Part shown: piece after piece, positions 32,784 to 41,916 of the stretch
How the letters are laid out: each line of letters opens with the position of its first letter
Position numbering within the stretch: the first letter of the stretch is position 1
Assembly (NCBI GenBank): GCA_051868045.1
Contig: JBJDZN010000013.1
Location: 1 to 42,791, forward strand
Reading direction: 5' to 3'
From: CAKSQF01 sp051868045
GTDB taxonomy: Bacteria; Bacillota; Clostridia; Oscillospirales; CAG-272
DNA length: 42,791 nucleotides
Position numbers and translations under genes: made by a program
The notes under the pieces: generated by a model
Database searches by the model: none
The model's input: only the letters and a program-made list of their open reading frames with translations
Told to the model about the DNA's origin: nothing

Positions 32784-33938
32784 ATGAAAAAAGCAGTTTA
32801 TCACATTCTTTTCCTTCTGCTCTATATTGCCCTGCTTTGGGGCTTCAACAAATGTCTCGATTTCGAGCGTCCCGCCGACTATCCCGAGGGTGTCGAATAC
32901 GCCAAGGCGACCGTCATTGAGGTCATTGAAGAGGACATGGGCGTCGATCCCGACTACGACTACATCAGCATCGGCAAGCAAAAGCTCAGACTTCAGATTA
33001 CCTCAGGCGAATACAAAGGGAAGACCGTCGAAATCACGAACTATGTCACACGATTGATTCGGCTTGAGGGCAAGACAGGAACCCGCTACATCATAGACAG
33101 CTATGACGGCTTTATTACGGCGAATATCATGTCCTACGAGCGGTCGGGCATCATCGTTTTTCTCGCCCTTTTGTTTATCGGACTTGTCATTCTGTTCGGG
33201 CGAAAGAAGGGCATTGCCGCAACGGCGGCACTGCTGGTAACGCTGATGAATGTCATCTTTTTGTTCATGCCCATGCTGATCAACGGAGTCCCTGCCATTT
33301 TGGCGGCGATTATCGTGATTTTGCTCTCGACGCTGTACACGATGGTGGTGCTGAACGGATTCTGTGCCAAGAGCCTCATTGCGACAGCCTGCTGCACGCT
33401 CTGCACGACTTTGGCAGGAATTCTCGCATGGCTGGTGGGCATCATCGGAAACATTTCGACACTCAACACTGCCGAGGCAGAAAATCTGCTCTTCATAACC
33501 GAACAAACGAGTTTCCGGATTGACAATCTGCTGATTGCCGGCATTCTGATTGCCGCCATGGGTGCGGTCATGGACACCTGTATGTCCATTGTTTCGTCGC
33601 TCTTTGAGATAAAGGCGCAGAAGCCGGGCATTTCGGCAAAACAGCTGTTCCGAAGCGGCATGAACATCGGCAAAGACATCATGGGCACCATGACGAACAC
33701 GCTGATTCTCGCCTTTGTGGGCGGCAGCATCAACCTGATCGTCACCTATTATATGTACTGCATGCCTGCCATCAGCCTATTGAACACCGATTTCATCGTA
33801 ATAGAGGCGATCAAGGGGCTGGTGGGTTCGATTGCCGTGGTCCTTTCGATCCCTGCGGCGGCATTCATGACCTGTGCAGTCATCGGTTGGCAGGACAAGA
33901 ATCGCCGGAAGCCGACAAGGGTGAAAAAGACGGGATAG
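32784..33938 (+). CDS. YibE/F-family membrane protein
   Basis: This 384-residue protein has one N-terminal helix (about 5-22), a soluble beta-rich domain (about 30-115) with KATVIEVIEEDMG and KLRLQITSGEYKGK, then about seven membrane helices. This is the layout of the YibE/F family, whose function is unknown; it has been suggested to be a transporter. The ribosome site is weak (GAGAAAG). It stands alone between the dockerin phosphatase and a terminator. Confidence 0.88.
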   Translation: MKKAVYHILFLLLYIALLWGFNKCLDFERPADYPEGVEYAKATVIEVIEEDMGVDPDYDYISIGKQKLRLQITSGEYKGKTVEITNYVTRLIRLEGKTGTRYIIDSYDGFITANIMSYERSGIIVFLALLFIGLVILFGRKKGIAATAALLVTLMNVIFLFMPMLINGVPAILAAIIVILLSTLYTMVVLNGFCAKSLIATACCTLCTTLAGILAWLVGIIGNISTLNTAEAENLLFITEQTSFRIDNLLIAGILIAAMGAVMDTCMSIVSSLFEIKAQKPGISAKQLFRSGMNIGKDIMGTMTNTLILAFVGGSINLIVTYYMYCMPAISLLNTDFIVIEAIKGLVGSIAVVLSIPAAAFMTCAVIGWQDKNRRKPTRVKKTG

Positions 33939-33991
33939 GTCATAGAATCCTCTCCGCCGGGGCGGTCTTGCAAAATCCACGGACAAGGGTT

Positions 33992-34024
33992 AAGGGGGCT
34001 TTTTTAGCCCCCTTAGTTTCTTTT
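33992..34024 (+). terminator. Terminator of the YibE/F gene
   Basis: AAGGGGGCT (33992-34000) pairs with 34006-34014 around five T residues, followed by AGTTTCTTTT. Confidence 0.85.
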
Positions 34025-36560
34025 ACAGCTTTCGGATGCCCGTCTGATCCGCCAGACGGCAGAGGTTGCCCTTGTCGTCGTTGATATAGACATATTCCAC
34101 GGCGGAGTCGTAGCCCCTGTCAAAGTGTGCCTCGTACTTGCGGCGCAGACCGTCCCTTTGGGGGAAGTAGCCCTCGCCTCTGCCCTCGTACTCGGTCAGC
34201 TCGAAAACGCCGTCCTCCTGACCCTCGAAGTGATGCACCGCCTTCACGATGCCCACACCCTTTGCCAGATAGTACTCCTTCCTGCCGCCCCGATAGCCGT
34301 ATCCTCCGCTCAAATCGGAAATGTTCAGGGCAAGCTCAATACAGTCCTCAAATTTTCCCGCAGGTGTGGCAATCTCGCCCACCTTCGTCACCTTCAGCAC
34401 CGTCTCATGGGCACTGCCGAACCGATTCCATCGGATCACCCGCTCCTGCTGGTGGGCAAACTCCTCGCACCATTCGCCGCCCAGCGCATCTTCCGGAATA
34501 TCGTACAGGAAGTTGCACAGCACACCGTTTGGCTCTCCTTCTTCCCAATCCTTCCACTCAAAGGAGTAGATCCGGTCGACATTCGCAGTCCACTTTCCGT
34601 CCTTCTCGTCCACATAGGCGCAGACGAAGAAGTTCCAAAGCCCCTTTGCCGTGCGGTCGCATCCGAAAGCGTTGCCGTCGGAGGTAAACTCCTCGTCGGT
34701 GGACAAAATCCGCTCCATGACATCGCAGGCAAGCCTTGCGAGTTCGATCTGGTAGGGAGTCTTCGCCAAAGCCTTCACCTGTGCCATCAGGGGACGCACA
34801 TCCACCAGATGCTGACTGCCGTCGGCATCCTCCCGGACATAGTCCGAGCGAAGAGCGATCAAGGCGTCCTCAAAGGTCCGGGGAGCGGTCTTCTGCCGCT
34901 CCAGATGATAGTAGCAGGAGGTGAGGACCTCCCGGTCATCGGCGTGAATGACCTCCACCTCGTGGATACCGGTGATGGCAGAATTCTCTATGGTATAAAC
35001 CCAGCGGTTGCCGGGGCAGACGGGGAGAAGCCCCTCGCCGCCCACATGGGTTTCTTCCTTCAACAGCCAGACAAAGGTCTGCCGTCTGGTTTTCACATCC
35101 TGACGGACAATGCCCACGCCGGGCGCATAATAGGTTTCGTAGCGGAGAGGAATGTTTCCGTCTATCCTCTCCGTGATCCACAGCTGACAATCGTCAAAAT
35201 CACCTGCCGGGGTGGAAACCCGCCGTCTGCCGCCGTAGGTCAGGCTGTTTTGGTTATCGTCGGTGATCCGATCACCCTCCTTCCCGGTGTCAAAGAAGAA
35301 CCGCTTGTCGCAAAACGACGCAAAATACCAAATATAGGGTCTTGCATCCATATGTGCGGGAAACCAGCCGCCGTTGGAATAGCCGGGCTTACTCCAGAAG
35401 CGGAGATTGCCGTCCACCCACCGATAGGACTCTGCCGTGGCAGAGGTCATGACCTTCTTGGGGGTCTCCTGACGCTCCATCTTCAGCTTTTCAAGCCGGA
35501 TGGCGGACAGGACATTGGCATAGTAGATATCCGACGGGGTCAGAAGCTCCCTGACCTTCTCATATGCGGCAAACCCTGCCTCATGGTCGCCGGAAACGTG
35601 AAGCTCACGACCCAGCCAGAACCACTCGTAGGCGGCGGTCTTGACAAAGCCCTGCTGGGTCAGTCCGGGGATCTGCTTCTCACGGATCCACTGGTTTCGC
35701 TCCTTTCCCTCGGGAACCTTGCTGTCCTCTTTCGCCACGACAAACTGCATGACCTCCTCATTGTGTCCCAACTCCGCCGCCCGGCGGATGCGGGCGAACA
35801 GCTCGTCGTTCTCCTTTCCGGGAATCCACCACCAGCCCCGCACCAGGACATCCGCCATCATGTTGTATTTGTCCCCCGATTCGGGCAGGCTTTCCACATC
35901 GGACAGCACATCGGCGTAGACGGTTTCGAATCCCTTTTTATCGTATTTCAGTGCCCAGAGCTTCAGCTCGGCAACCTTTTTCATGACCTTTTGTACCAAA
36001 GTATCGTCGATCTTTTCATTCATCGCAGACAAATCCTCCCTCAGTCTCTGCCGTCCGTCGTGGAGCCGCCACTTGACGGTTCCCTCGGACAGGCGCAGTC
36101 GGTCAGCAATTTCGGAAATGGACAGTCCTTCGAAGTAGTGAAGTCGGATGACCTCGGCAATCTTCTTCGGCAGGCGGTCGATTCCCTCATGAAGCTGACG
36201 GTTGTTTTCGGAGCGGACGAGACTATCCTCGGGGGAGTTCTGATCGTCGGGGACGGTGTCCAAAATTTCGTCGGACAGGTATTCCCGGAAGCGGGTACGC
36301 ATATTCAGGGCGCAGTTTCGGGCGATGCGGCAGACCCAGACCCCGTATTTTTCGGGTTCCTTCAGCGAAGCGAGCTTCATCCATGCGGTGACGAAGGCAT
36401 CCTGTGCCGCATCCTCGGCAAGATAGCGGGAGCGGATCACCCGGTTTGCCGCACCGATCACCGCCGACTGGTAGCGAAGCACCAGTTCGCCGTAGGCATT
36501 CTGATCGCCGGCAAGGGTCAGGCTCACAAGTGTCATATCATTCAGATCCGTGAAATTCAT
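34023..36560 (-). CDS. ECF sigma factor fused to a large two-repeat C-terminal region
   Basis: The protein has 845 residues. Sigma region 2 lies at about 3-85 (AYGELVLRYQSAVIGAANRV, AEDAAQDAFVTAW, WVCRIARNCALN) and region 4 at about 125-180 (LPKKIAEVIRLHYFEGLSISEIADRL, SEGTVKWRL). The remaining about 665 residues are soluble, without signal or membrane helix. They carry two copies of a motif pair: TPAGDFDDCQLW with YYAPGVGIVRQ, and TPAGKFEDCIEL with YYLAKGVGIVK. These resemble the beta-rich domains of TapB/DUF3108-like proteins, normally exported. No anti-sigma gene is adjacent, so the C-terminus may regulate the sigma part. GGAG lies 10 bases before ATG 36560. The frame is unbroken, so this is a real fusion. 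Confidence 0.85.
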   Translation of the reverse strand: MNFTDLNDMTLVSLTLAGDQNAYGELVLRYQSAVIGAANRVIRSRYLAEDAAQDAFVTAWMKLASLKEPEKYGVWVCRIARNCALNMRTRFREYLSDEILDTVPDDQNSPEDSLVRSENNRQLHEGIDRLPKKIAEVIRLHYFEGLSISEIADRLRLSEGTVKWRLHDGRQRLREDLSAMNEKIDDTLVQKVMKKVAELKLWALKYDKKGFETVYADVLSDVESLPESGDKYNMMADVLVRGWWWIPGKENDELFARIRRAAELGHNEEVMQFVVAKEDSKVPEGKERNQWIREKQIPGLTQQGFVKTAAYEWFWLGRELHVSGDHEAGFAAYEKVRELLTPSDIYYANVLSAIRLEKLKMERQETPKKVMTSATAESYRWVDGNLRFWSKPGYSNGGWFPAHMDARPYIWYFASFCDKRFFFDTGKEGDRITDDNQNSLTYGGRRRVSTPAGDFDDCQLWITERIDGNIPLRYETYYAPGVGIVRQDVKTRRQTFVWLLKEETHVGGEGLLPVCPGNRWVYTIENSAITGIHEVEVIHADDREVLTSCYYHLERQKTAPRTFEDALIALRSDYVREDADGSQHLVDVRPLMAQVKALAKTPYQIELARLACDVMERILSTDEEFTSDGNAFGCDRTAKGLWNFFVCAYVDEKDGKWTANVDRIYSFEWKDWEEGEPNGVLCNFLYDIPEDALGGEWCEEFAHQQERVIRWNRFGSAHETVLKVTKVGEIATPAGKFEDCIELALNISDLSGGYGYRGGRKEYYLAKGVGIVKAVHHFEGQEDGVFELTEYEGRGEGYFPQRDGLRRKYEAHFDRGYDSAVEYVYINDDKGNLCRLADQTGIRKL

Positions 36561-36729
36561 CTCGTTTTGGCTCCTTTTGGTTTTTTTGTAGCTACACTTG
36601 TTAGACAAAATCGGAGGAAAAAAGGTTGGGAGAATTTAGGGGAAAAACAGAATTTTTTGAAAAGCGGCGATTTGCCTGCGGGGGAGAGGGCTATTCGGGC
36701 TTCTTTGCATCCCACAGAATGATAAGGAA

Positions 36730-36845
36730 CGTTTTTTTCGGCATACGCCGAAAAAACGAATTTTATCTTTTTTCCGACTTTCTCCGCGTGGAGAAAGTCT
36801 CGCAAAGAGACGCTCAGGGGAAGAACCGCAGGTTCTTCCCCTGAG
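36730..36845. repeat. Multi-hairpin intergenic repeat (copy C-like)
   Basis: Hairpins stand in series: CGTTTTTTTCGGC with its complement (36730-36758), GACTTTCTCC/GGAGAAAGTC (36776-36799) and a 15-base stem (36813-36827 with 36831-36845). A small alternative GTCTC/GAGAC stem (3697 to 107 range of 36.8 kb) overlaps the second. The architecture matches 17385-17448, but the sequences differ. The 36561-36968 gap shows no gene. Confidence 0.5.
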
Positions 36846-36968
36846 AACCCCCATCTCCTATCCGATCGGCGTTCCGCCTCCCGGGACAGAAGTGAACTCT
36901 CTTTCCCCCACGCTCGGATTTGTCCCCTCGGAGGCACCTGCGGCTGACGAGCCTTCCGAAACAACATC

Positions 36969-37001
36969 GGCGGAGAATCTGATGCACTCAGATTCTCCGC
37001 C
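36969..37001. terminator. Hairpin downstream of the ZIP gene
   Basis: A perfect 14-base stem (36969-36982 with 36988-37001) with a TGCAC loop. The T tract (CCCTTTTT) is on the plus side, so its direction is uncertain. Confidence 0.6.
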
Positions 37002-37030
37002 CCTTTTTGCCTTGATTTGGGAAAAAGCCG

Positions 37031-37813
37031 TCAACCCAGGGCAACATCCAGCGACATCATGACGCTGAATCCGATAGCGAAAAACAGCGTTCCGATATTG
37101 GAATGCTTACCTGCCGACATTTCGGGAATCAGTTCCTCCACGACGACATACAGCATGGCACCTGCCGCAAAGCTGAGCAGGTAGGGCAGTGCGGGAATAA
37201 CAAAGCCGGCGGCGGCGATCGTCAGCAGGGCGCCGATCGGTTCCACGATTCCGGACGCCACGCCGCCCAGAAAAGCTCTGGATTTTTTCTCACCCTCCGC
37301 CCGCAGGGGCATGGAGATGATGGCACCTTCGGGAAAATTCTGAATGGCGATGCCGATGGACAGAGCCAGTGCGCCCATGGCGGTGATGTTGGATTTGCCC
37401 GCAAGAAGTCCGGCGAACACCACGCCGACCGCCATTCCCTCGGGAATATTATGGAGGGTGACCGCCAGAACCAGCATGGTTGTCTTCCGGAGCTTACTTT
37501 TCGGTCCCTCTGCCTGCTCTGCATTGCGGTGCAGGTGAGGAATCAGGTGATCCAACAGCAGCAGGAACAGCATTCCGAACCAGAAACCGGCAACAGCCGG
37601 AAGGAAGGACCATTTTCCCATCTCCGCCGCCTGTTCAAGGGCGGGGATCAGCAGGCTCCAGACCGATGCCGCCACCATGACGCCCGCCGCAAAGCCGGAC
37701 AGTGCCCTTTGAACGGGGTCGCTCATGGCTTTTTTCATAAAAATGACGCAGGATGCGCCCAAAACGGTTCCCAAAAAGGGGATCAGGATTCCGATCCATG
37801 TATATTGATTCAC
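37031..37813 (-). CDS. ZIP-family metal transporter
   Basis: This 260-residue protein has eight hydrophobic helices. The paired metal-site motifs of bacterial ZIP/GufA proteins are present: HNIPEG (about 121-126), QNFPEGA (about 158-164), and VVEELIPE late in the chain. A His-containing loop (HLIPHLHRNAEQ) lies between helices 3 and 4. It probably imports zinc or other divalent metals. The start is GTG, 11 bases after GGAGG; an ATG at 37823 is in another frame. A near-perfect promoter lies 50-78 bases upstream. Confidence 0.92.
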   Translation of the reverse strand: MNQYTWIGILIPFLGTVLGASCVIFMKKAMSDPVQRALSGFAAGVMVAASVWSLLIPALEQAAEMGKWSFLPAVAGFWFGMLFLLLLDHLIPHLHRNAEQAEGPKSKLRKTTMLVLAVTLHNIPEGMAVGVVFAGLLAGKSNITAMGALALSIGIAIQNFPEGAIISMPLRAEGEKKSRAFLGGVASGIVEPIGALLTIAAAGFVIPALPYLLSFAAGAMLYVVVEELIPEMSAGKHSNIGTLFFAIGFSVMMSLDVALG

Positions 37814-37862
37814 AATGATTCATACCTCCATTCCGGAAGACTCCCGGTGGGAGTCCATTTTC

Positions 37863-37891
37863 ATTATACCGTCCGAATCGGGATTTGTCAA
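37863..37891 (-). promoter_or_regulatory. Promoter of the ZIP gene
   Basis: On the minus strand a perfect TTGACA and a perfect TATAAT are separated by 17 bases. Confidence 0.85.
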
Positions 37892-37965
37892 GGACATGTG
37901 CAGGATTCGACAAAAAGCGGCAGGCGGCAGAGGGCGATGCCTTATTTTTTCAAAAAGTTTCCCTG

Positions 37966-39189
37966 TTAAAAAGCCCTGTCCGATTTCTTTTCCCCTTCGA
38001 TCATGCGGATATACTGCTCCGCCACACGTCCGGAGTAACCCGAATGGAGCATGGCAAACTTTCTTGCGCCGTCAATGAGGACGTCATCGGGCAGGTCCAC
38101 ACCCCGTTCGTTCGCCAGAAAGCGGACGATGTCAAAATAATCCTGCTGAACAGGTGCGCCGAAGCGAATCTGCAAACCGAATCGGTCAGACAGGGAAATC
38201 TTCTCCTGCACCGACTCATTGCGGTGGATGTCTCCGCCGCCCTCCCGCTCGTCAAAGGTCTCCTTGATCAGATGGCGGCGGTTGGAGGTGGCGAAAATCA
38301 GGAAATTCTCGGGACTGGACTCCAGTCCTCCTTCGATCGCCGCCTTCAGATACTTATACTCCACCTCGAAATCCTCAAAGGACAGGTCGTCCAGATAGAG
38401 GGCAAAGCGGTAATTCCGCCGTCTCAGGGCAGAAATCAGCCCCTCGATGCGGACATACTGATCCTTCCGAATCTGAATCAGCCGCAGTCCAAGGTTCCGG
38501 TAACGGTTCGCCAATGCCTTGATGCAGGTGGACTTACCCGTTCCCGCATCCCCATAGAGCAGCATATTGTTGGCGGGTCTGCCCTGGGTGAAGGCGTCCA
38601 GATTGGCGGTCATCTTCGCCTTCTGATCCTCGTAGCCCCACAGATCGTCAAGAGTCACCGGGCTGAAATGGGACACCGGGGTGATTACTCCCTCAGGGTC
38701 CAGATAGAATGCCCCGCACAGTCCGAAGACACCCACGCCGTTCTTTTGATAGAAGTCGGTCAGCACCGACAGAAAGGCACGGTCCGAATCGGCGTCCCGC
38801 AGAGCCTTTGCAAGTGCGGAAATCTGTCTGCCCATGTGAATATCCACATGGGCATCGGCACCGTCCTCTTTTGCGGTGGGGGCTCCGACGGGAACAAAAT
38901 CCCCCGACAGTCCGGCAGGGATGTTATGGAACAGGGTCCGGATCTCCGCCATATCCGACAGCGCAAAGGGGGTCAGACTGCCTGCATTTACGGTTGCCGC
39001 CCGCTCACAGGCAAGGGAATAGGGATTCTCGTCCGAGATCAGCAGATAGGTCAGGTAGGACTGCCAAAGGTTTCCCGACGGGCGGTAACGCTCACCGAAG
39101 GACAGAATGGCAAAATAGTCGATTTCATTTTCCGATGCGGGGAAACCGCATTTTGCGGAACGACCGCATTTCTTTCCAAAGAGGGTCAT
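37966..39189 (-). CDS. DUF815-family AAA ATPase
   Basis: The protein has 407 residues. The N-terminal 180 residues are specific to the family. The ATPase core has Walker A GDAGTGKST (213-221) and Walker B ALYLDDLSFE (about 263-272), then FATSNRRHL (sensor 1) and a C-terminal helical lid. DUF815 proteins are small AAA ATPases of unknown job, common in Firmicutes. The ATG at 39189 has AAGGAAAG about 14 bases upstream, a loose spacing. The promoter at 39272-39300 supports this orientation. Confidence 0.88.
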   Translation of the reverse strand: MTLFGKKCGRSAKCGFPASENEIDYFAILSFGERYRPSGNLWQSYLTYLLISDENPYSLACERAATVNAGSLTPFALSDMAEIRTLFHNIPAGLSGDFVPVGAPTAKEDGADAHVDIHMGRQISALAKALRDADSDRAFLSVLTDFYQKNGVGVFGLCGAFYLDPEGVITPVSHFSPVTLDDLWGYEDQKAKMTANLDAFTQGRPANNMLLYGDAGTGKSTCIKALANRYRNLGLRLIQIRKDQYVRIEGLISALRRRNYRFALYLDDLSFEDFEVEYKYLKAAIEGGLESSPENFLIFATSNRRHLIKETFDEREGGGDIHRNESVQEKISLSDRFGLQIRFGAPVQQDYFDIVRFLANERGVDLPDDVLIDGARKFAMLHSGYSGRVAEQYIRMIEGEKKSDRAF

Positions 39190-39271
39190 GGTAAACTTTC
39201 ACTTTCCTTATAACATCTACGAATAAAAAGTTGACAGGTTCGGGAATCCGTGTTCCCGCATGTCTGCTCCC

Positions 39272-39300
39272 ATTGTAGCACAAGTTCCTTGGATTTTCAA
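39272..39300 (-). promoter_or_regulatory. Promoter of the DUF815 gene
   Basis: On the minus strand TTGAAA and TACAAT are separated by 17 bases. Confidence 0.7.
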
Positions 39301-39396
39301 GGGCAAATGCGAGAAAAATCGGTCGGACGGCACAAGAATCGGGCAACGGCAGGCAAATCGGGGGAAACTCTTTGTCAAACGGACAGACGGACGCCC

Positions 39397-39496
39397 NNNN
39401 NNNNNNNNNNNNNNNNNNNNNNNNNNNNNNNNNNNNNNNNNNNNNNNNNNNNNNNNNNNNNNNNNNNNNNNNNNNNNNNNNNNNNNNNNNNNNNNN
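39397..39496. other. Assembly gap (100 N) between divergent genes
   Basis: Exactly 100 N bases of unknown true length lie between the DUF815 and MscS genes. A repeat or other unassembled sequence may be hidden here. Confidence 0.98.
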
Positions 39497-39539
39497 GACG
39501 CCCCGCCATCCTTCTTTTGGAAAAAACCCCTCTGTCCTC

Positions 39540-39568
39540 TTGCCAAAACCGCATTTCTGTGCTACAAT
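39540..39568 (+). promoter_or_regulatory. Promoter of the MscS gene
   Basis: TTGCCA and TACAAT are separated by 17 bases, 63 bases before the start codon. Confidence 0.7.
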
Positions 39569-39631
39569 AGAGACAGAATGCGGTGGGAAAATCCGCTTGG
39601 CTCAACATCAGGACGAAAGGCTGGAACAAAT

Positions 39632-40480
39632 ATGGACTTTGAGAGCGCAGGAAAGGCGATATTGCAGGTTTGCCAGGATTTGGCATGGAAACTGCTGGGA
39701 GCGGCACTGGTACTGATCATCGGTAAGCTGATCATCAACTTCATCATAAGTCGGATGAAGAAGGGTTCGGTTCTGCGGAACAAGCTTGGACACGGCGATC
39801 GGGATGCCACCGTCCGGGGATTTGTCATCAATTTCGTAAACATCTCCCTGCATATCTTTCTGGTCGTGTCCATCGTGTCGATTCTGGGCATTCCCCTTGC
39901 TTCCATCGTAACGGTGCTGGGCAGTGCAGGCGTTGCCATTTCGCTGGCGATTCAGGGGGCACTGGGCAATCTGGCATCGGGCGTGATGCTTCTGGTGTTC
40001 AAACCCTATGAAAACGGCGACTATATCGAGACAGAGGACAAGGGCGGCACGGTTACGGAAATCGGCATCTTCTACACGACTCTGAAAACCCCCGACAACC
40101 GAACCATCGTGGTTCCCAACAGCAATCTGACCACCACCACTCTGATCAACTATTCCAAAGAGAAAACCCGTCGGCTGGATATTGAGGTGGAGGTCGCCTA
40201 CGGCAGTGATGTGGAAGCGGTAAAGCGAACGGTCCGTCGGGTCACCGACCGTCACCCGGAAATCGTCGCCGATCCCGCCCCCTTCATTCGGCTGACCGAA
40301 ATGCGGGACTCCGCCCTCTGCCTGACCCTGCGGGTCTGGTGCGAAAGTGCGGTCTTCTGGGATCTGAAATTCAACCTGCTGGAGGAGATTTACGTTGCTC
40401 TGGGCGAGGACGGCATCCGGATTCCCTTCAATTCCATGGACGTTTATGTGCATGAGGACCGCCCGGACGGGAAAGCCTAA
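39632..40480 (+). CDS. Small-conductance mechanosensitive channel (MscS family)
   Basis: This 282-residue protein has three membrane helices, the minimal MscS layout. The pore helix TM3 shows the Gly/Ala packing pattern (GSAGVAISLAIQGALGNLASG, about 103-123). The beta domain (YIETEDKGGTVTEIGIFYTTLKTPDN) and an alpha/beta C-domain follow. It opens under membrane tension and releases solutes on osmotic downshift. ATG 39632 has AAAGG upstream and begins just before helix 1; an open frame reaching back through the N gap is an artefact. Confidence 0.93.
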   Translation: MDFESAGKAILQVCQDLAWKLLGAALVLIIGKLIINFIISRMKKGSVLRNKLGHGDRDATVRGFVINFVNISLHIFLVVSIVSILGIPLASIVTVLGSAGVAISLAIQGALGNLASGVMLLVFKPYENGDYIETEDKGGTVTEIGIFYTTLKTPDNRTIVVPNSNLTTTTLINYSKEKTRRLDIEVEVAYGSDVEAVKRTVRRVTDRHPEIVADPAPFIRLTEMRDSALCLTLRVWCESAVFWDLKFNLLEEIYVALGEDGIRIPFNSMDVYVHEDRPDGKA

Positions 40481-40522
40481 AACAAAGCCGTTAAATGAAA
40501 CGACCTATCGGAGGGATTCATC

Positions 40523-41098
40523 ATGATTTATTATCTGTCTGACCTGCATTTCGGTCACACCAACATCATAAAGCATTGCAACCGCCCCTTTTCCTCGGTG
40601 GAGGAAATGGACGAAACCCTGATCGCCAACTGGAACGCCAGAGTCAGGGAGAAGGACACGGTTTACGTCATCGGTGACGTGGTATGGGACAAACGTCGGG
40701 TGCAGGACTATCTGCCAAGGCTCCGCGGACACAAAATCCTGATTTGGGGCAATCACGACGAGGGATGGATCAAAAAAACCGAAAATCAGGCGTTTTTTGA
40801 CGGGATTTACCCCTTGCATATCATGAATACGGAGGGGCATCCGATCACCCTGTGCCACTATCCCCTGCTTGAGTGGAAGTCCGGTCGGAAGGCGGACCCG
40901 GGCAAGATCGGCTATCTGATCTACGGACACATACACAACAACGTCGAGCCGATGTACCGACTGCTGTTCGAGTCGGAAAACGCCCTCAATGCCGGGGCGG
41001 ACATCAACAACTTCACACCGGTCACCTTTGAGGAACTGGCGGAAAACAACCGACGCTTCCGGGAGAAGGCACTGGAACAATTGGACAAGGAATCCTGA
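40523..41098 (+). CDS. Small metallophosphoesterase
   Basis: This 191-residue calcineurin-like phosphoesterase has a dimetal site: SDLHFGH (D7, H9), IGDVVWD, WGNHDEG, CHYPLLEW and YGHIHNN. It has no signal peptide, so it is cytoplasmic. The short form matches a subfamily seen in bacteria and phages whose substrate is not known. GGAGGG is 8 bases before the ATG. The sirtuin gene follows 17 bases after the stop, so the two may be co-transcribed. Confidence 0.88.
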   Translation: MIYYLSDLHFGHTNIIKHCNRPFSSVEEMDETLIANWNARVREKDTVYVIGDVVWDKRRVQDYLPRLRGHKILIWGNHDEGWIKKTENQAFFDGIYPLHIMNTEGHPITLCHYPLLEWKSGRKADPGKIGYLIYGHIHNNVEPMYRLLFESENALNAGADINNFTPVTFEELAENNRRFREKALEQLDKES

Positions 41099-41115
41099 AA
41101 CGGGAGGTCGGGAAA

Positions 41116-41841
41116 ATGTCAACCATCGAAGAAATCAAGAAAATACTGAAAAACTCCGCCAACACCGTCTTTTTCGGCGGTGCAGGCGTTTCCACCGACA
41201 GCGGGATCCCCGATTTCAGGGGGAGCAACGGTCTGTACATGGTGTCACAGGAGGATCAGGAGGACGAACCGGAGTATCTGCTCAGTCATACCTGCCTGGT
41301 TTTCCAGCCGGAGAAGTTTTTCAGGTATTACCGGGATCATATGCTTTACCCGAATGCAAAGCCGAATTTTACCCATTACGCCCTGGCGCAGATGGAGCGG
41401 GAAGGGCGGCTGAAGGCGGTCATCACCCAGAACATCGACGGACTTCATCAGCTTGCCGGAAGCCAAAACGTGCTGGAACTGCACGGGACCACCAAACGAA
41501 ATTACTGTTCCAAATGCGGGAAAATTTTTGATGCGGATTTTATCGCCGGATGCCGGGGGATCCCACGGTGCAGCTGTGGGGGAATCGTGCGTCCGGACGT
41601 GGTACTGTACGAAGAGGGACTGAACAGCGAGGTCTTAACCAAGTCGGCAAATGCCATTGCCGGGGCAGAGGTGCTGATCGTCGGCGGAACTTCTCTGACC
41701 GTTCATCCTGCGGCATCGCTGGTGGAATGGTTCACGGGACGGCATCTGATCCTCATCAATCTGTCCGAGACGCCATACGACGGTATGGCGGAATACGTCA
41801 TAAGAGAACCCCTTTCGGAGGTCTTCAGACAGCTCGTGTAA
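41116..41841 (+). CDS. cobB: NAD-dependent protein deacylase (sirtuin)
   Basis: This 241-residue Sir2 protein removes acyl groups from lysines using NAD. NAD-binding motifs are GAGVSTDSGIPDFRG (22-36) and TQNIDGLH (104-111). His123 in ELHGT is the catalytic base. Four zinc-ligand cysteines are C131, C134, C152 and C154. CGGGAGGTCGGG precedes the ATG. It lies behind the metallophosphoesterase gene and ends at a strong bidirectional terminator. Confidence 0.93.
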   Translation: MSTIEEIKKILKNSANTVFFGGAGVSTDSGIPDFRGSNGLYMVSQEDQEDEPEYLLSHTCLVFQPEKFFRYYRDHMLYPNAKPNFTHYALAQMEREGRLKAVITQNIDGLHQLAGSQNVLELHGTTKRNYCSKCGKIFDADFIAGCRGIPRCSCGGIVRPDVVLYEEGLNSEVLTKSANAIAGAEVLIVGGTSLTVHPAASLVEWFTGRHLILINLSETPYDGMAEYVIREPLSEVFRQLV

Positions 41842-41853
41842 GGGAATTTCACA

Positions 41854-41898
41854 AAAACTCCGACCGCATTCCCGTCAAAGGAGTGCGGTCGGAGTTTT
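41854..41898. terminator. Bidirectional terminator
   Basis: A 19-base stem with one G-U pair (41854-41872 with 41880-41898), with T-rich tracts on both strands, lies between the sirtuin gene and the convergent exchanger gene. Confidence 0.9.
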
Positions 41899-41916
41899 CA
41901 TATCTTTTTTCTCCCA

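Noticed and set aside
34125..36722. Very long plus-strand open frame (865 codons) opposite the ECF sigma fusion
   Set aside because: It is antisense to a gene with clear sigma motifs, has low-complexity shadow composition and no ribosome site.
39260..39631. Extended N-terminus of the MscS protein through the N gap
   Set aside because: The frame crosses unknown bases; the promoter at 39540-39568 and ATG 39632 give the standard MscS start.
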